Assembly: GCF_947087965.1 (NCBI RefSeq)
Contig: NZ_CAMUES010000003.1
Location: 209,201 to 273,200, forward strand
Source of the DNA: an uncultured Mobiluncus sp.
Lineage (GTDB): Bacteria; Actinomycetota; Actinomycetes; Actinomycetales; Actinomycetaceae
Direction of reading: 5' to 3'
DNA length: 64,000 bases
In this document: positions 40,182-48,970 of the stretch, one piece after another
Numbering within the stretch: position 1 is the stretch's first letter
How the letters are laid out: each line of letters opens with the position of its first letter
Program-made: the position numbers and the translations under genes
The notes under the pieces: model-generated
Databases searched by the model: none
Seen by the model: only the letters and a program-made list of their open reading frames with translations
What the model was told of the DNA's origin: nothing

Positions 40182-42530
40182 TTACCGGCCTTTAGAGGGG
40201 TATTTCAAGGAAGGAGTGCGCAAGTTCGGAGGGAAGGTTTCCGCTGGGTCCGCGCCGGTGACGGGGACAGCCGGGGTCGCCGAGGTTGCCGAGCCGGGGG
40301 TGCGTCCCAGGTTTCGCAAATCGTCTTGCAGAGTCGCTGAACGGGCTTCTGCCTGGGCTAACATGGCGTCTGCGCGGGCGATGAGCAGTTCTTGGTCGGG
40401 AGTTTTCCCGCGGCTGGGCAAGTTCGGGTTTCCACCGTAAGGGGTTGACGAGGCCGCGGTGTCGCGAGGGGTTCGTGCTGCAAGTGCTGATTCCGAAGGG
40501 CGTGAGTCGTGCGGCGCGGCGGTTTCCTGCAGGGTTTCCGTGGCGTCGTTGATGGCTGCGCCCGAAGCGGCCAAGAGTTTTTCCGCCTGCTCAATCATGG
40601 CTAGCAGCTCGTTCTTGCCTTCGGCTTCGGCCAAGTGGGGGTCGACGGCGGGGCGGCGCGGCCGGCGCGGCCTTTCGCGGGTCGGCTCTGGTTCTGGCTC
40701 GAGTTCGGGCTCTGGCTCGGCGAAAAATTCCGGTTGCGGTTCGGGCTCAGCAGCCGGGACTTCGGTCGAGGGCACCGTGTTTGATTGCGCGGCAAGTGAC
40801 TCAGGGAACTGCGGGTGTAGCGAATCAGGTTCGGCGGATTCCGCCGGGACCGTTTCGGGGGTAAACGCCTCGGACAAAATCCGGGACGAAGCCGAACTGG
40901 GCACCAACGTGGGAGGATTATCCGCCCAAGCGTCCGTGGTCGGCGGCACGACCGGCGCGGCCACATCCGGGGGAAGGACCGGTGTCGAAGCCGTTGGTGA
41001 GGGCTTCTTTGCAGCGAAACCGCCCAAAATCGGACGGCGCGACAAGGGGGGTGTCCCCGAGTCCCCTGCACCGCTAACGGTAGGCGCGGGCTTGTCCGTA
41101 AAATCGAACGGATTGAAACCGGTATCACCGTAATCTGTGGGGTCAGAATCCTGAGCTGTGTCGTGACTGTCGTCAGCCGACTCGGCGGACCCGGCAATCA
41201 CGGAATCAAAGGTGGCGTTGTGTTCGCCCGCCGCAGCGGAGTTCCAGCCCGCCTCAGAGCTGGCAAAGCCGGAAGCGAGCGGTTTACCCAATAAATCATT
41301 AGTGTCGTCCGGGGAATCGGGGCGCGCCACGGACATACTGGGCCACTTGAAATCGCCACGAGCCAGGGAATCTGCCAGTTCGTTCGGCTCGGGGTTTGCC
41401 TCGGCGATGCCGAGGTTTGCAAAAGTGAGGGCAGTATCGCGTTGGTGACGCGTCGGGGGAGGAGGCGCGGGGGCAGGTGTCGGGCTGGATTCGGGGACGG
41501 TATGCCCGACTGGGAACGCGCTTTGTAAGTACGGGGAGATGGAGGAAGGCTGCGTGTCCGGTGCCGATTCTGGCAAAATCGCGGCTTCCTCTGTGGGCGA
41601 TTCCACCTGTTCAGAGTCGGTTTCCTCTTCAATTTTTGGCAAACTCATGACGGCGGTTAGATCCTTTTCCAACGCCTCCGGATCAACGTCACGCAGAGAC
41701 TGGGCCGCGCCCAGCTGTCCCGCGCGTTTCCGCGCTTGCCGCACATCGCCGAGATTTTGCTCCGCTTCGAGGATGGTTTCGCGGGTCGGGTTCTCCAGTT
41801 GGCCAACGATTTGGCCGTCAAACAGGAACAGTACCCGGTCTGCGTATTTCGCGGCGTCCGGTTCGTGGGTGACCATGATGACTGACTGTTCCCAGTCGCG
41901 CGCGGCCGCCCGCAGGAACGAAAGAACCTGTGCTGATGAAGCCGAATCGAGGTTTCCGGTCGGCTCATCAGCGAAAACGACCTCCGGGGCGGTCAGCAAC
42001 GCGCGCGCGCAAGCCACCTTTTGCTGTTGCCCTCCGCTCAGCTCGGAGGGGAAGGCGCCCAGCCGGGATTCCATATCCAGCTCTTTGACCAGCGCTTTCA
42101 GCCGGCGTCGATCCGGAGAATGGCGGCGCACCATCGCTGACAACTCGATATTTTCCGCAACGTTCAACGTGGGCACCAAGTTAAACGACTGAAAAATAAA
42201 CCCGATTTTGTCGCGGCGAAACCGGGTCAACTCCGTGGCGTTCAGCTGAGACAGGTCACGTCCGGCAACCTTGACCGTCCCGGATTGAAACGAATCCAGC
42301 CCTGCCAAAATGTGCAGCAGGGAGGATTTCCCGGACCCGGAAGGCCCCATAATGGCGGTGAACTGGGCGCGGGGAAAATCAACGTCCACGTTATCCAAAG
42401 CTGTGACAGCGCGCTCCGTATCGGCCTGACCATAAATTTTAGTCAGACCGCGGACGCTGATGAGAGGATTTGAGACCGGAGAAAGCGTGGTGGAAAATCT
42501 CGGTGATGCCGCAGCGGTTTGATTGACCAA
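40182..42530 (-). CDS. ABC transporter ATPase with ~530-residue disordered C-terminal tail
   Basis: The start is TTG 42530: AAAGGAGG lies 6 nt upstream, and the residues encoded further upstream are not family-like. It has 782 residues. The ATPase domain (about 20-250) is complete: Walker A MGPSGSGKSSLLH, signature LSGGQQQKVACARAL, Walker B VVFADEPTGNLDSAS, H-loop VTHEPD. MacB/LolD-type ATPases normally end there at about 230 residues. Here a further 530 residues of Pro/Glu/Ser-rich sequence follow, including an EPEP run and a possible coiled segment (AEGKNELLAMIEQAEKLLAA). The permease gene lies directly downstream. Confidence 0.9.
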   Translation of the reverse strand: MVNQTAAASPRFSTTLSPVSNPLISVRGLTKIYGQADTERAVTALDNVDVDFPRAQFTAIMGPSGSGKSSLLHILAGLDSFQSGTVKVAGRDLSQLNATELTRFRRDKIGFIFQSFNLVPTLNVAENIELSAMVRRHSPDRRRLKALVKELDMESRLGAFPSELSGGQQQKVACARALLTAPEVVFADEPTGNLDSASSAQVLSFLRAAARDWEQSVIMVTHEPDAAKYADRVLFLFDGQIVGQLENPTRETILEAEQNLGDVRQARKRAGQLGAAQSLRDVDPEALEKDLTAVMSLPKIEEETDSEQVESPTEEAAILPESAPDTQPSSISPYLQSAFPVGHTVPESSPTPAPAPPPPTRHQRDTALTFANLGIAEANPEPNELADSLARGDFKWPSMSVARPDSPDDTNDLLGKPLASGFASSEAGWNSAAAGEHNATFDSVIAGSAESADDSHDTAQDSDPTDYGDTGFNPFDFTDKPAPTVSGAGDSGTPPLSRRPILGGFAAKKPSPTASTPVLPPDVAAPVVPPTTDAWADNPPTLVPSSASSRILSEAFTPETVPAESAEPDSLHPQFPESLAAQSNTVPSTEVPAAEPEPQPEFFAEPEPELEPEPEPTRERPRRPRRPAVDPHLAEAEGKNELLAMIEQAEKLLAASGAAINDATETLQETAAPHDSRPSESALAARTPRDTAASSTPYGGNPNLPSRGKTPDQELLIARADAMLAQAEARSATLQDDLRNLGRTPGSATSATPAVPVTGADPAETFPPNLRTPSLKYPSKGR

Positions 42531-42763
42531 GTTTCGCCTCCTTTCTCTGCATTCTTTCATATTTGCCGCCAGGGTGCCGGTTTCCACGCCCGAAGGAAGT
42601 TCAACTCAATACCAACGGTTGATGCGCGGCCAGCGGGCGAGCGGAGGGCAGAGCCATACGGTCTTGATACGATTTTACAAAATGGCATGAACTGGGAAAA
42701 AGTCCCACGCGGTAACGAAAAATGGTCGGACAAGGTTTTTTTCACGGTTTGTGCGGTGCAGTC

Positions 42764-42769
42764 TACAAT
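42764..42769 (+). promoter_or_regulatory. Promoter of leaderless EamA gene
   Basis: TTCACG, 17 nt, TACAAT, then 6 nt to the ATG at 42776. The good -10, fair -35 and lack of a ribosome-binding site suggest a leaderless mRNA. Confidence 0.5.
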
Positions 42770-42775
42770 GGCAGG

Positions 42776-43672
42776 ATGCCTGGAAAAGCGCGAAAACCCG
42801 TTCCTGCGCCCCTGATTTTCTTTACCGAGGGCGTCATTCAAAATGTCGGTGCCGGTTTCGCGGTAACGTTGTTTGCCCTGATGGAGCCCCTGACCGTGGC
42901 TTGGCTGCGCGCTGTATTTGCCGGCGTACTGATGCTGGCGTGGCGCCGGCCTTGGGGGAAACGGGCGCTCACCCCCAGCGGTTATGTTTGGTCCTGCCTG
43001 TTCGGGACCGCGCTGGTTTGTATGAATATGACTTTTTACGAGGCGATTGCGCGGCTTCCCTTGGGCACCACCGTTTCCGTGGAGTTCCTGGGGCCGGTTA
43101 TTTTCGCGGCTATCGGCATCACCGGCTGGCTGGGCAAGTTCTCGGTCCTGTTGGCATTTTCCGGCGTGGTCATGATTGGCGGGCTGGGCCTGGACATGAG
43201 CAATCCGACCGACCGGTTGGGCTTGTTCTGGGCCCTAGTCACCGGGGGAATGTGGGTCGCCTATATGGTTTTGGGTCGCAAAGTTGCGGTTTTGGGTCGG
43301 GGCATCGATTCCCTCTCAGTAGGCTTGGTATTCGGTTCGTTCCTGCAGCTGCCTCTGGCCTGGCCCGACATCCACGTCGCGTTTAGCTCGTGGTCTGTTT
43401 TCGGTCTGGCCCTGCTGGTGAGCCTGTGTTCCACCTTTGTGCCTAACATTCTGGAACTGGTCGTGCTGCGTGATGTCTCCGCCGCCATTTTCGCGCTGCT
43501 CTCCGCGTTGCTGCCGGTAACGTCCCTGCTGGTAGGCGTGATTATGCTGCGGCAGTTTCCGAGCTGGCCAGAAGTGGGCGGCCTAATTTTGGTATCGGTA
43601 GCGGTGGCGATGACCTATCGGCGCGACCCCGCCGATACAGCCGCCCCCACCCCTGCTGAACAGACGGACTAA
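42776..43672 (+). CDS. EamA/RhaT-family drug-metabolite transporter
   Basis: The ATG at 42776 sits 6 nt after a TACAAT -10; the upstream in-frame extension has no family resemblance. It has 298 residues with about ten membrane segments in two EamA repeats. Family motifs: TVAWLRAVFAGVLMLAWRRP early in repeat one and FALLSALLPVTSLLVGVIML late in repeat two. It is probably an exporter of amino acids or metabolites (RhtA-like); the substrate is not determined. Its stop codon overlaps the -10 of yggS. Confidence 0.85.
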   Translation: MPGKARKPVPAPLIFFTEGVIQNVGAGFAVTLFALMEPLTVAWLRAVFAGVLMLAWRRPWGKRALTPSGYVWSCLFGTALVCMNMTFYEAIARLPLGTTVSVEFLGPVIFAAIGITGWLGKFSVLLAFSGVVMIGGLGLDMSNPTDRLGLFWALVTGGMWVAYMVLGRKVAVLGRGIDSLSVGLVFGSFLQLPLAWPDIHVAFSSWSVFGLALLVSLCSTFVPNILELVVLRDVSAAIFALLSALLPVTSLLVGVIMLRQFPSWPEVGGLILVSVAVAMTYRRDPADTAAPTPAEQTD

Positions 43673-43675
43673 ACT
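43670..43675 (+). promoter_or_regulatory. -10-like hexamer for leaderless yggS
   Basis: TAAACT lies 6 nt before the yggS ATG, and its first three bases are the stop codon of the EamA gene. The same hexamer with the same spacing precedes nadE. Confidence 0.45.
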
Positions 43676-43681
43676 AGGCTT

Positions 43682-44428
43682 ATGACCGGATTCTCACAGC
43701 GTTTGCAAGCCCTCTCCCAGCGGGTCGCCGCGGCGGCCGCGGCCGCGGGACGCGATGGCAAGTCAATCCGAATCCTTCCGGTCAGCAAAACCCACCCGGT
43801 TGCGGACCTGCGCGAAGCTATCGCCGCGGGAGTCAGCGAATTCGGGGAAAACAAACCCCAAGAACTGGCCGCGAAAGCTGCGGAACTCGGCGCGAACCTG
43901 GGCTTGGGCGCTGACGGGAACGAGGCAAGTCCCCGCTGGATCCAAATCGGCAACCTCCAGCGCAACAAAGCGAAACTCATCGTTGCAAACGGTGCGGAAC
44001 TGCAATCCTTAGATTCCGCGAAACTGGCACAAACCCTGAACCGGCTACTTGACCAGGCGGGACGGACCCTAGAAGTCATGATTGAAGTCAACACTTCCGG
44101 TGAGGACGCGAAACACGGGATTGCGCCCGAAGAAACCCTGGAGCTGGCGCGGCTGGTCATTGACCAGCCCCGACTGCACCTCATCGGCTTGATGACGGTG
44201 GCGGCGCACGTTGATCAGGTCGGCGAGCGTGGCGTTTTCGAGATGTTTTCCCAGCTCGCGGGGTTGCGAGAGACGGTTTCGGGGCTGCCCGGCGGTGCGG
44301 ATTGTCGGGAACTGTCGATGGGTATGAGCGGGGATTTCGAGTTGGCCATCGCGGCGGGCTCGACGTGTGTGCGGGTCGGTTCGGCCCTGTTCGGTCCTCG
44401 AGATTACGCGCAAAAGCCTGTCCAGTGA
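43682..44428 (+). CDS. yggS: YggS/PROSC-family pyridoxal-phosphate homeostasis protein
   Basis: YggS binds PLP and balances vitamin B6 and amino-acid pools; it has no known catalytic reaction. It has 248 residues with an alanine-racemase-like TIM barrel. The PLP lysine is in ILPVSKTHPVADLR (about residue 39). Other motifs: EFGENKPQELAAKA, WIQIGNLQRNKAKLI, GLMTVAA and ELSMGMSGDFELAIAAGSTC with VRVGSALFG. In many actinobacteria it lies near division genes; here ftsB/divIC follows 33 nt downstream. Confidence 0.93.
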   Translation: MTGFSQRLQALSQRVAAAAAAAGRDGKSIRILPVSKTHPVADLREAIAAGVSEFGENKPQELAAKAAELGANLGLGADGNEASPRWIQIGNLQRNKAKLIVANGAELQSLDSAKLAQTLNRLLDQAGRTLEVMIEVNTSGEDAKHGIAPEETLELARLVIDQPRLHLIGLMTVAAHVDQVGERGVFEMFSQLAGLRETVSGLPGGADCRELSMGMSGDFELAIAAGSTCVRVGSALFGPRDYAQKPVQ

Positions 44429-44449
44429 CGGAAAACTGCAGAATTTTGG

Positions 44450-44455
44450 GATAAT
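44450..44455 (+). promoter_or_regulatory. -10-like hexamer for leaderless divIC/ftsB
   Basis: GATAAT lies 6 nt before the GTG start at 44462 with no ribosome-binding site between. Confidence 0.45.
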
Positions 44456-44461
44456 GTCCAC

Positions 44462-45175
44462 GTGAAGCGTCCCAGTTTGAAACCGCGCCAGCCAGCCGGC
44501 GCGGATAAGCCGACCCCGCACGGCTCGGCTGCGTCAAACGCTTCTGCCCGAAAACCCGGGAAAACCGGGCAATCCGGAAAACTGGGGAAAACCGGGAAAC
44601 CAGTGGACTCGGCCTTTTCCCGAGCGAAGACCACGCCGCGCACCCCCGCTGCGGAAGCTCCCGGCTCGACGCGCATCGCCCGCCTTTTGACGCTGGCGGC
44701 CGTAGCCCTCGCCGTATTCCTGGTCGTGTTTTCACCACTGCGTTCCTGGATGGATCAGCAGCAGCAGGCTCGCTCGCTGGCAGCCCAGATTGCGCAGGTC
44801 AAAGCGCAAAACGCCGAGCTGGAAGCGGAAATCAAACGCTATCAAGACCCCGAGTATATTTCCCGCCAAGCCCGCGAACGTTTGGGATACGTGAAACCCG
44901 GCGAGATTACCTATGTCGTAGTTGATCCTCCCGGCGCGAAAAAACCGCAGCTGACCAGCGGTTGGACCGACAAAGATACAAATGATTTGCCGTGGTTCCG
45001 CCAAATTGTCGTTGGGTTGGAAGTCGCGGGAGCCGCTCCCGCCCCGGAAACGACCCCGGGCGCGGACGGGACAACCCCCGCTCCGGGGGAGAAAACTACT
45101 AAACCGCCCTCGACACCCGGCAAAACCAACCCGGAATCAGCCCCGAAATCCTCTAACGCCCCGACCCATAACTGA
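44462..45175 (+). CDS. Septum formation initiator (FtsB/DivIC family)
   Basis: FtsB/DivIC proteins are bitopic membrane proteins of the divisome (FtsQLB complex). It has 237 residues: a basic, disordered cytoplasmic N-terminus (1-70), one membrane helix (about 75-92, LLTLAAVALAVFLVVFSPL), a coiled coil (about 97-125, QARSLAAQIAQVKAQNAEL), the family motif YISRQARERLGYVKPGEI, and a Pro/Thr-rich outer tail. The GTG start is supported by the -10 spacing. The order divIC-DUF501-ppx is the usual actinobacterial arrangement downstream of eno. Confidence 0.9.
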   Translation: MKRPSLKPRQPAGADKPTPHGSAASNASARKPGKTGQSGKLGKTGKPVDSAFSRAKTTPRTPAAEAPGSTRIARLLTLAAVALAVFLVVFSPLRSWMDQQQQARSLAAQIAQVKAQNAELEAEIKRYQDPEYISRQARERLGYVKPGEITYVVVDPPGAKKPQLTSGWTDKDTNDLPWFRQIVVGLEVAGAAPAPETTPGADGTTPAPGEKTTKPPSTPGKTNPESAPKSSNAPTHN

Positions 45176-45206
45176 GCGCTAACCGTAAACTGACAAAGGA
45201 GCCCTT

Positions 45207-45944
45207 GTGATTACACCCGCTAGCCCGGAAGATTTGCGCATTATTGCAGCTCAACTGGGGCGCGTCCCGCGGGGAGTCCTGGGAGTTGCCGCCAGGTGCG
45301 GGGATTGCGGCGAAAACCTGGACAACGGTTCTGCCGGACATTCTGGCGATATTTCTACTGACCGCCAGAGGGGTATTTCCCCAGGTCACCAGGCTGCTAA
45401 TCCCGTGGGTTCTCCGGGTGATAATTCCGTGGGTCGTCATACCGATTTTCCTGCTGGCCAAGGGGGTGGTGTCCCCGCTGGTCACCCCGCGGTCATTGTG
45501 AGTGCCCCGCGCCTGCCCGGCGGCGAGCCGTTCCCCACGTTTTATTACCTGACCTGCCCGGCGGCGGTCGCGGCCGTGTCACACCTGGAGGCAAACGGGG
45601 TCATGCGCGAAGCAGAAGCCCTGCTGGAGGCAAACCCGCAGATAGCGGCCGCTTATGGGCGCGCTCATGAACTTTATATTCGCCAGCGCACCCAGGCCGG
45701 CGAAGCTGCCGGAATCGGGGAAGTCCCCGAAATCGCGGGCGTGTCGGCCGGAGGCATGCCCCGCCGGGTCAAGTGTTTCCACGCCCTGCTCGGACATGCT
45801 TTGGCGGCGGGCCGGGGCGTGAATCCCATCGGGGATTGGGTGTTGGACCGGCTGGCGGAGTTGCCCGCAGACAATCCGCACCGTTGGACGCCCGCGACTT
45901 GTGCGTGGAGATTGGACGAAACTGCGGGGGAAGGGGATCAGTAA
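45207..45944 (+). CDS. DUF501 family protein with a low-complexity insertion
   Basis: The 245-residue protein matches DUF501: LGRVPRGVLGVAARCGDCGE at the N-terminus, then APRLPGGEPFPTFYYLTCPA, HLEANGVMREAEALL, and AYGRAHELYIRQR. About 60 residues rich in Gly, Asp, His and Ser (GHSGDISTDRQRGISPGHQ onward) interrupt the usual short loop after the Cys pair; typical members have about 170-190 residues. Its function is unknown. AAAGGAG lies upstream of the GTG. Its stop overlaps the ppx start (TAATG). Confidence 0.85.
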   Translation: MITPASPEDLRIIAAQLGRVPRGVLGVAARCGDCGENLDNGSAGHSGDISTDRQRGISPGHQAANPVGSPGDNSVGRHTDFPAGQGGGVPAGHPAVIVSAPRLPGGEPFPTFYYLTCPAAVAAVSHLEANGVMREAEALLEANPQIAAAYGRAHELYIRQRTQAGEAAGIGEVPEIAGVSAGGMPRRVKCFHALLGHALAAGRGVNPIGDWVLDRLAELPADNPHRWTPATCAWRLDETAGEGDQ

Positions 45945-46972
45945 TGCGTTTAGGGGCGATTGATTGTGGAACTCACTCGATTCGTTTGCTGATTAGTGAG
46001 GTTGACTCCCGTTCCGGGGCGATGGTTGACGTGATGCGGCTGAATCGGATTGTGGGTTTGGGTGAAGGGGTGGACCGGACCGGACATCTGAGTCCAGCCG
46101 CGCTGGCACGGACTTTTGCGGCGGTCGAGGAATACGCCGGTTTTGTGCGCCGGGAAGGCGTTCAGCGGATTCGGATGGTGGCGACTTCCGCTTCGCGTGA
46201 CGCGGATAATTTTTCGCAGTTTAGCGCTGGGGTGGAGGCGCGGCTGGGCGTGACGCCGGAAGTCATTTCGGGACGAGTCGAGGCCACGTTGGGATTTACC
46301 GGGACGCTGTCGGCGCATCGCGACATTGCCAGTCCGGCGCTGACCGTAGACATCGGGGGAGGTTCTACCGAGTTTGCGTTCGGTCAGGCTAACCCCGATA
46401 CTGGCCAGTTTGACCAGGTCACGGCTGCGGTGTCGATGAATATGGGTTCCACGCGGGTCACCGAACGTTACCTGCGGCCCGCCGAGGATACGCGCGGAGT
46501 CCCCAGCGAGGACGCCATCAGCCAGGCTGGCCAGTTTGTAGATTCGCTGATTGCCCAAGCTAGCGCGAGTGTGCCGTTGGAATGCGCCCGCGAGGTAGTC
46601 GGGGTGGCCGGTTCGGTCACGACTTTGACCGCTTTGGAGTTGGGGTTGGACAGTTACGAGCCGGACAAAATCAACGGCGCCGTGCTGGATTCCGGCGCGC
46701 TGCGGGAACGTGCCCGGCGTTTGATTCGGATGCCGCACGCGGAAAAAGCCCAGTTGGGACCCATGCATCCGCAGCGGGTACACCAGATTGCCGGGGGAGT
46801 CTTGGTGTGGGAGCGGATTCTTGCTTGGCTGGAAGCGCACCCCGCTCCCGGTTCCGGCGCTGGTCACTCCGATTCCGGGACAGTGTCTGCCGGTGAACAA
46901 CGTGGAACATTCCCGGTTCGGACCTCGGAAAACGACATTCTCGACGGGATTATCCTGTCCCAGATTCCCTGA
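45944..46972 (+). CDS. ppx: Exopolyphosphatase / guanosine pentaphosphatase (Ppx/GppA)
   Basis: Ppx/GppA phosphatases degrade polyphosphate or pppGpp. The ATG at 45944 overlaps the DUF501 stop, giving 342 residues. It is an ASKHA-fold enzyme: LGAIDCGTHSIRLLISEV, GLGEGVDRTGHLSP, ATSASRDADN, the phosphate-binding GRVEATLGFTG, and DIGGGSTEFAFG. At this length it is the short actinobacterial type lacking the C-terminal HD domain. A repeat-filled gap follows. Confidence 0.9.
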   Translation: MRLGAIDCGTHSIRLLISEVDSRSGAMVDVMRLNRIVGLGEGVDRTGHLSPAALARTFAAVEEYAGFVRREGVQRIRMVATSASRDADNFSQFSAGVEARLGVTPEVISGRVEATLGFTGTLSAHRDIASPALTVDIGGGSTEFAFGQANPDTGQFDQVTAAVSMNMGSTRVTERYLRPAEDTRGVPSEDAISQAGQFVDSLIAQASASVPLECAREVVGVAGSVTTLTALELGLDSYEPDKINGAVLDSGALRERARRLIRMPHAEKAQLGPMHPQRVHQIAGGVLVWERILAWLEAHPAPGSGAGHSDSGTVSAGEQRGTFPVRTSENDILDGIILSQIP

Positions 46973-47017
46973 ATTCCGGGTCTGTTTTTTGACTTTGGTG
47001 CGTGTCTCGGTTCTGCG

Positions 47018-47152
47018 GGGCGCTCGCTCGGGGGCGCTCGCGAGAGGCGGCAGGGGGAGTACCCCCTCGCGTTTTGCACGACTATTGTCGCAAAACGCTC
47101 ACCAGCCTCTCGCTGAGTCGCCCCCAACGCTCCTCGCCCCGCCCGCCTGTCC
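47018..47152. repeat. GC-rich palindromic block, copy 2
   Basis: It has the same order of motifs as at 9537-9673 (CGCTCGCTCGG, GCGAGAGGCGG, CCCCCTCGCGTTTTG, CGCAAAACGC, GCCTCTCGCTGAGTCG), with small differences. It stands left of a 131-bp inverted-repeat element, as at the first copy. Confidence 0.75.
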
Positions 47153-47220
47153 GAATCCTGGTGTTTGAATCTTCATTTCGGTGCCGCTCGGGTACGTAGC
47201 ATTCCTTAGTTTCCGAGTAG

Positions 47221-47351
47221 TTGCACTAACGACCGATTTCAACCCAGAATCTGGGCCATCATCAACTCCCGATTTTCTAAACCTGCAGGTAGGCAAGATT
47301 CTAGTTGCGTAGAGCCGGCACTTATCGGAGTGAAATCGGTCGTTCATGTAA
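47221..47351. mobile_element. 131-bp MITE-like element, copy 3
   Basis: The ends TTGCACTAACGACCGATTTC+A and TGAAATCGGTCGTTCATGTA+A are inverted repeats with a few mismatches. The interior, including CCTGCAGG and AGAGCCGGCAC, is nearly the same as copy 2. Confidence 0.8.
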
Positions 47352-47421
47352 GACAGACAGGTTGCAGGGGAATCTAGGGGCTGTTTTTTGACGGGTATCG
47401 GGGCGCGCGTGGAATATAAGG

Positions 47422-47471
47422 GGAGAATAGCCGGGTAGCTGCCAATAATGGCAGCTACCCGGCTATTCTCC
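47422..47471. repeat. 23-bp-arm palindrome, copy 4
   Basis: Perfect 23-bp arms (47422-47444, 47449-47471) surround loop ATAA; the flanks ATAAGG and CACCTTTAGGCACAACCC match copy 1. It lies beyond the stop of the minus-strand lipoprotein gene and may terminate it. Confidence 0.85.
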
Positions 47472-47524
47472 ACCTTTAGGCACAACCCAGGCAGGTATCT
47501 CAAACCTCGCGCAGCTTGTTGGGG

Positions 47525-48718
47525 CTAGTTTTGCGGATTTGGATCCTGGGTGGGGTTGGTTTGTCCGGAGAACGGATTAGCTTGGTCAGGGGTATTCGGC
47601 CCGAATGACTGCGGTTGACCAAACTGGGTCTGGTCAGGCTGATTTGGTTGAATCGACTGGTTCGGGGTTCCCGGCTGAGCAAAGGGGTTGGACTGAACCG
47701 GCTGTCCCGATTGTCCCGGCTGACCAGGTTGAGTGAAAGGCTGAGGTTGCCCGGGTTGACCGGGCTGTCCGAACTGGGGCTGCCCTGGCTGAACTGGCTG
47801 TCCGACCCCAGGTTGTCCGGGTTGTCCAGGTTGCCCCGGTTGCATGGGTTGCCCAAACTGGGGCTGCCCTGGCTGAACTGGCTGTCCAACTCCCGGTTGT
47901 CCAGGTTGCCCCGGTTGCCCGTAGTTCATCGGCTGGCCGAATTGGTTAGCCGGAATAGTCTTTGCCTTGCCCTTTTTTGCCAGCACCACAATGAGAATGA
48001 CGATGCCGGCAATTATCAGAATCCCCACAAAGGCAATCCCCAGGAGTAGCATGCCCATTCCCGCCGCCACAGATTTCCCGGCTTCGGTGAGGTCAGTATC
48101 CGGGTCGTACTCGGAATCAGCCTTCTCGCCGGCATTTCCGCCAGGAATACCGGGCGAGGACACAATCTTAACCTCGTTGACGATGTCGGTCATGTCCAGC
48201 GTCACAGTGTCTCCCTTGAAATCAACGGGTTGCCCGTCCACGGTGGCTGTTTTGATGCCGTGGGGCATCTGGATAATCAGGTTCATGGTGATTGAATCCA
48301 TACCGAGCTCGCTCATATCCCCAGCATCGTTCAGTTCCGATTTCAAGTCATAAATCTGCTCTTTGGGCAGGAACAGAACCAGGTCATCGCCTTCTTTTTT
48401 CAGGTTCTTGCTTGAATTGAGATTCTGTTCCTGTGGCAGAATAATCTCGCATTTCATGTCCCCGCCGGTACTCAAATCTTTGACCGTGGCCTCGTCTTCA
48501 TTTTCCATATCCGCGAGATCTTGGCAGGTCACTTCCTCGCCGTCGCTCATAGAGGAAAGCATGTCCTTTTCGGCTTCACTCATCGCCACGATAACCGAGG
48601 GCTCAATGGTGTTCTCATCAATAACCTTCAGCTTGACGTCCATTTCGCAGCCGCTCAACGCCACCAACGTGATTGCTGCGATGCCCGCCACCAAACTTTT
48701 CTTTTGCAAACTCCGCAT
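47525..48718 (-). CDS. LppM-like lipoprotein with Gly-Gln-Pro repeat tail
   Basis: The 397-residue protein has a lipoprotein signal (AGIAAITLVALSGC, lipobox Cys at about 24) followed by an LppM-like beta domain (MDVKLKVIDENTIEPSVIVA, to about residue 185). A membrane helix (about 218-243, GMLLLGIAFVGILIIAGIVI) comes next, then about 140 residues of (GQ)P-rich repeats (QPGQPGQPGVGQPVQPGQPQ) that would face the cytoplasm. LppM proteins act in the actinobacterial envelope; the role here is unknown. AGAAAGG lies upstream of the ATG. The tail is built from DNA direct repeats, so it may vary in length. Confidence 0.75.
   Translation of the reverse strand: MRSLQKKSLVAGIAAITLVALSGCEMDVKLKVIDENTIEPSVIVAMSEAEKDMLSSMSDGEEVTCQDLADMENEDEATVKDLSTGGDMKCEIILPQEQNLNSSKNLKKEGDDLVLFLPKEQIYDLKSELNDAGDMSELGMDSITMNLIIQMPHGIKTATVDGQPVDFKGDTVTLDMTDIVNEVKIVSSPGIPGGNAGEKADSEYDPDTDLTEAGKSVAAGMGMLLLGIAFVGILIIAGIVILIVVLAKKGKAKTIPANQFGQPMNYGQPGQPGQPGVGQPVQPGQPQFGQPMQPGQPGQPGQPGVGQPVQPGQPQFGQPGQPGQPQPFTQPGQPGQSGQPVQSNPFAQPGTPNQSIQPNQPDQTQFGQPQSFGPNTPDQANPFSGQTNPTQDPNPQN
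47755..47930. repeat. Coding direct repeats in the lipoprotein tail
   Basis: Blocks containing AACTGGGGCTGCCCTGGCTG followed by AACTGGCTGTCC and GGTTGTCC units recur at roughly 84-bp spacing, encoding the PGQPQFGQP repeats. Such tracts can expand or contract by recombination. Confidence 0.7.
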
Positions 48719-48970
48719 TTGTTTGCCTTTCTAGGTTTCCGGGAAGCGACCCAACGCCGATTCCTCACCTCGAAAATATCAGATGCGCTCGATGCCGGAC
48801 ATACTCTTTTGGGTTATATTCTTTCCCAAGTCCGCGGGGTCGGGTGGATGCACAAGGGCGGGGCACGCGTTCCCCAGTCCGCTGGGTCAGCCGGGTGGGC
48901 AGGGACGCTTGACTGAATCCTCGCAAAATCGGAAAATCGTTAACTTTCACCCGGAAAACCGGGAAAAACC

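Larger units (their letters stand above)
46973..47524. other. Intergenic region with three repeat modules
   Basis: No gene is seen. It holds the second GC-rich block (about 47018-47152), the third 131-bp element (47221-47351) and palindrome copy 4 (47422-47471), in the same order as the repeats around 9.5-9.9 kb and 1.5-1.8 kb. Confidence 0.7.

Noticed and set aside
47755..47930. Regular direct repeats that might suggest a CRISPR array
   Set aside because: The repeats are in frame in a lipoprotein gene and encode Gly-Gln-Pro units. There are no unique spacers of constant length and no cas genes.
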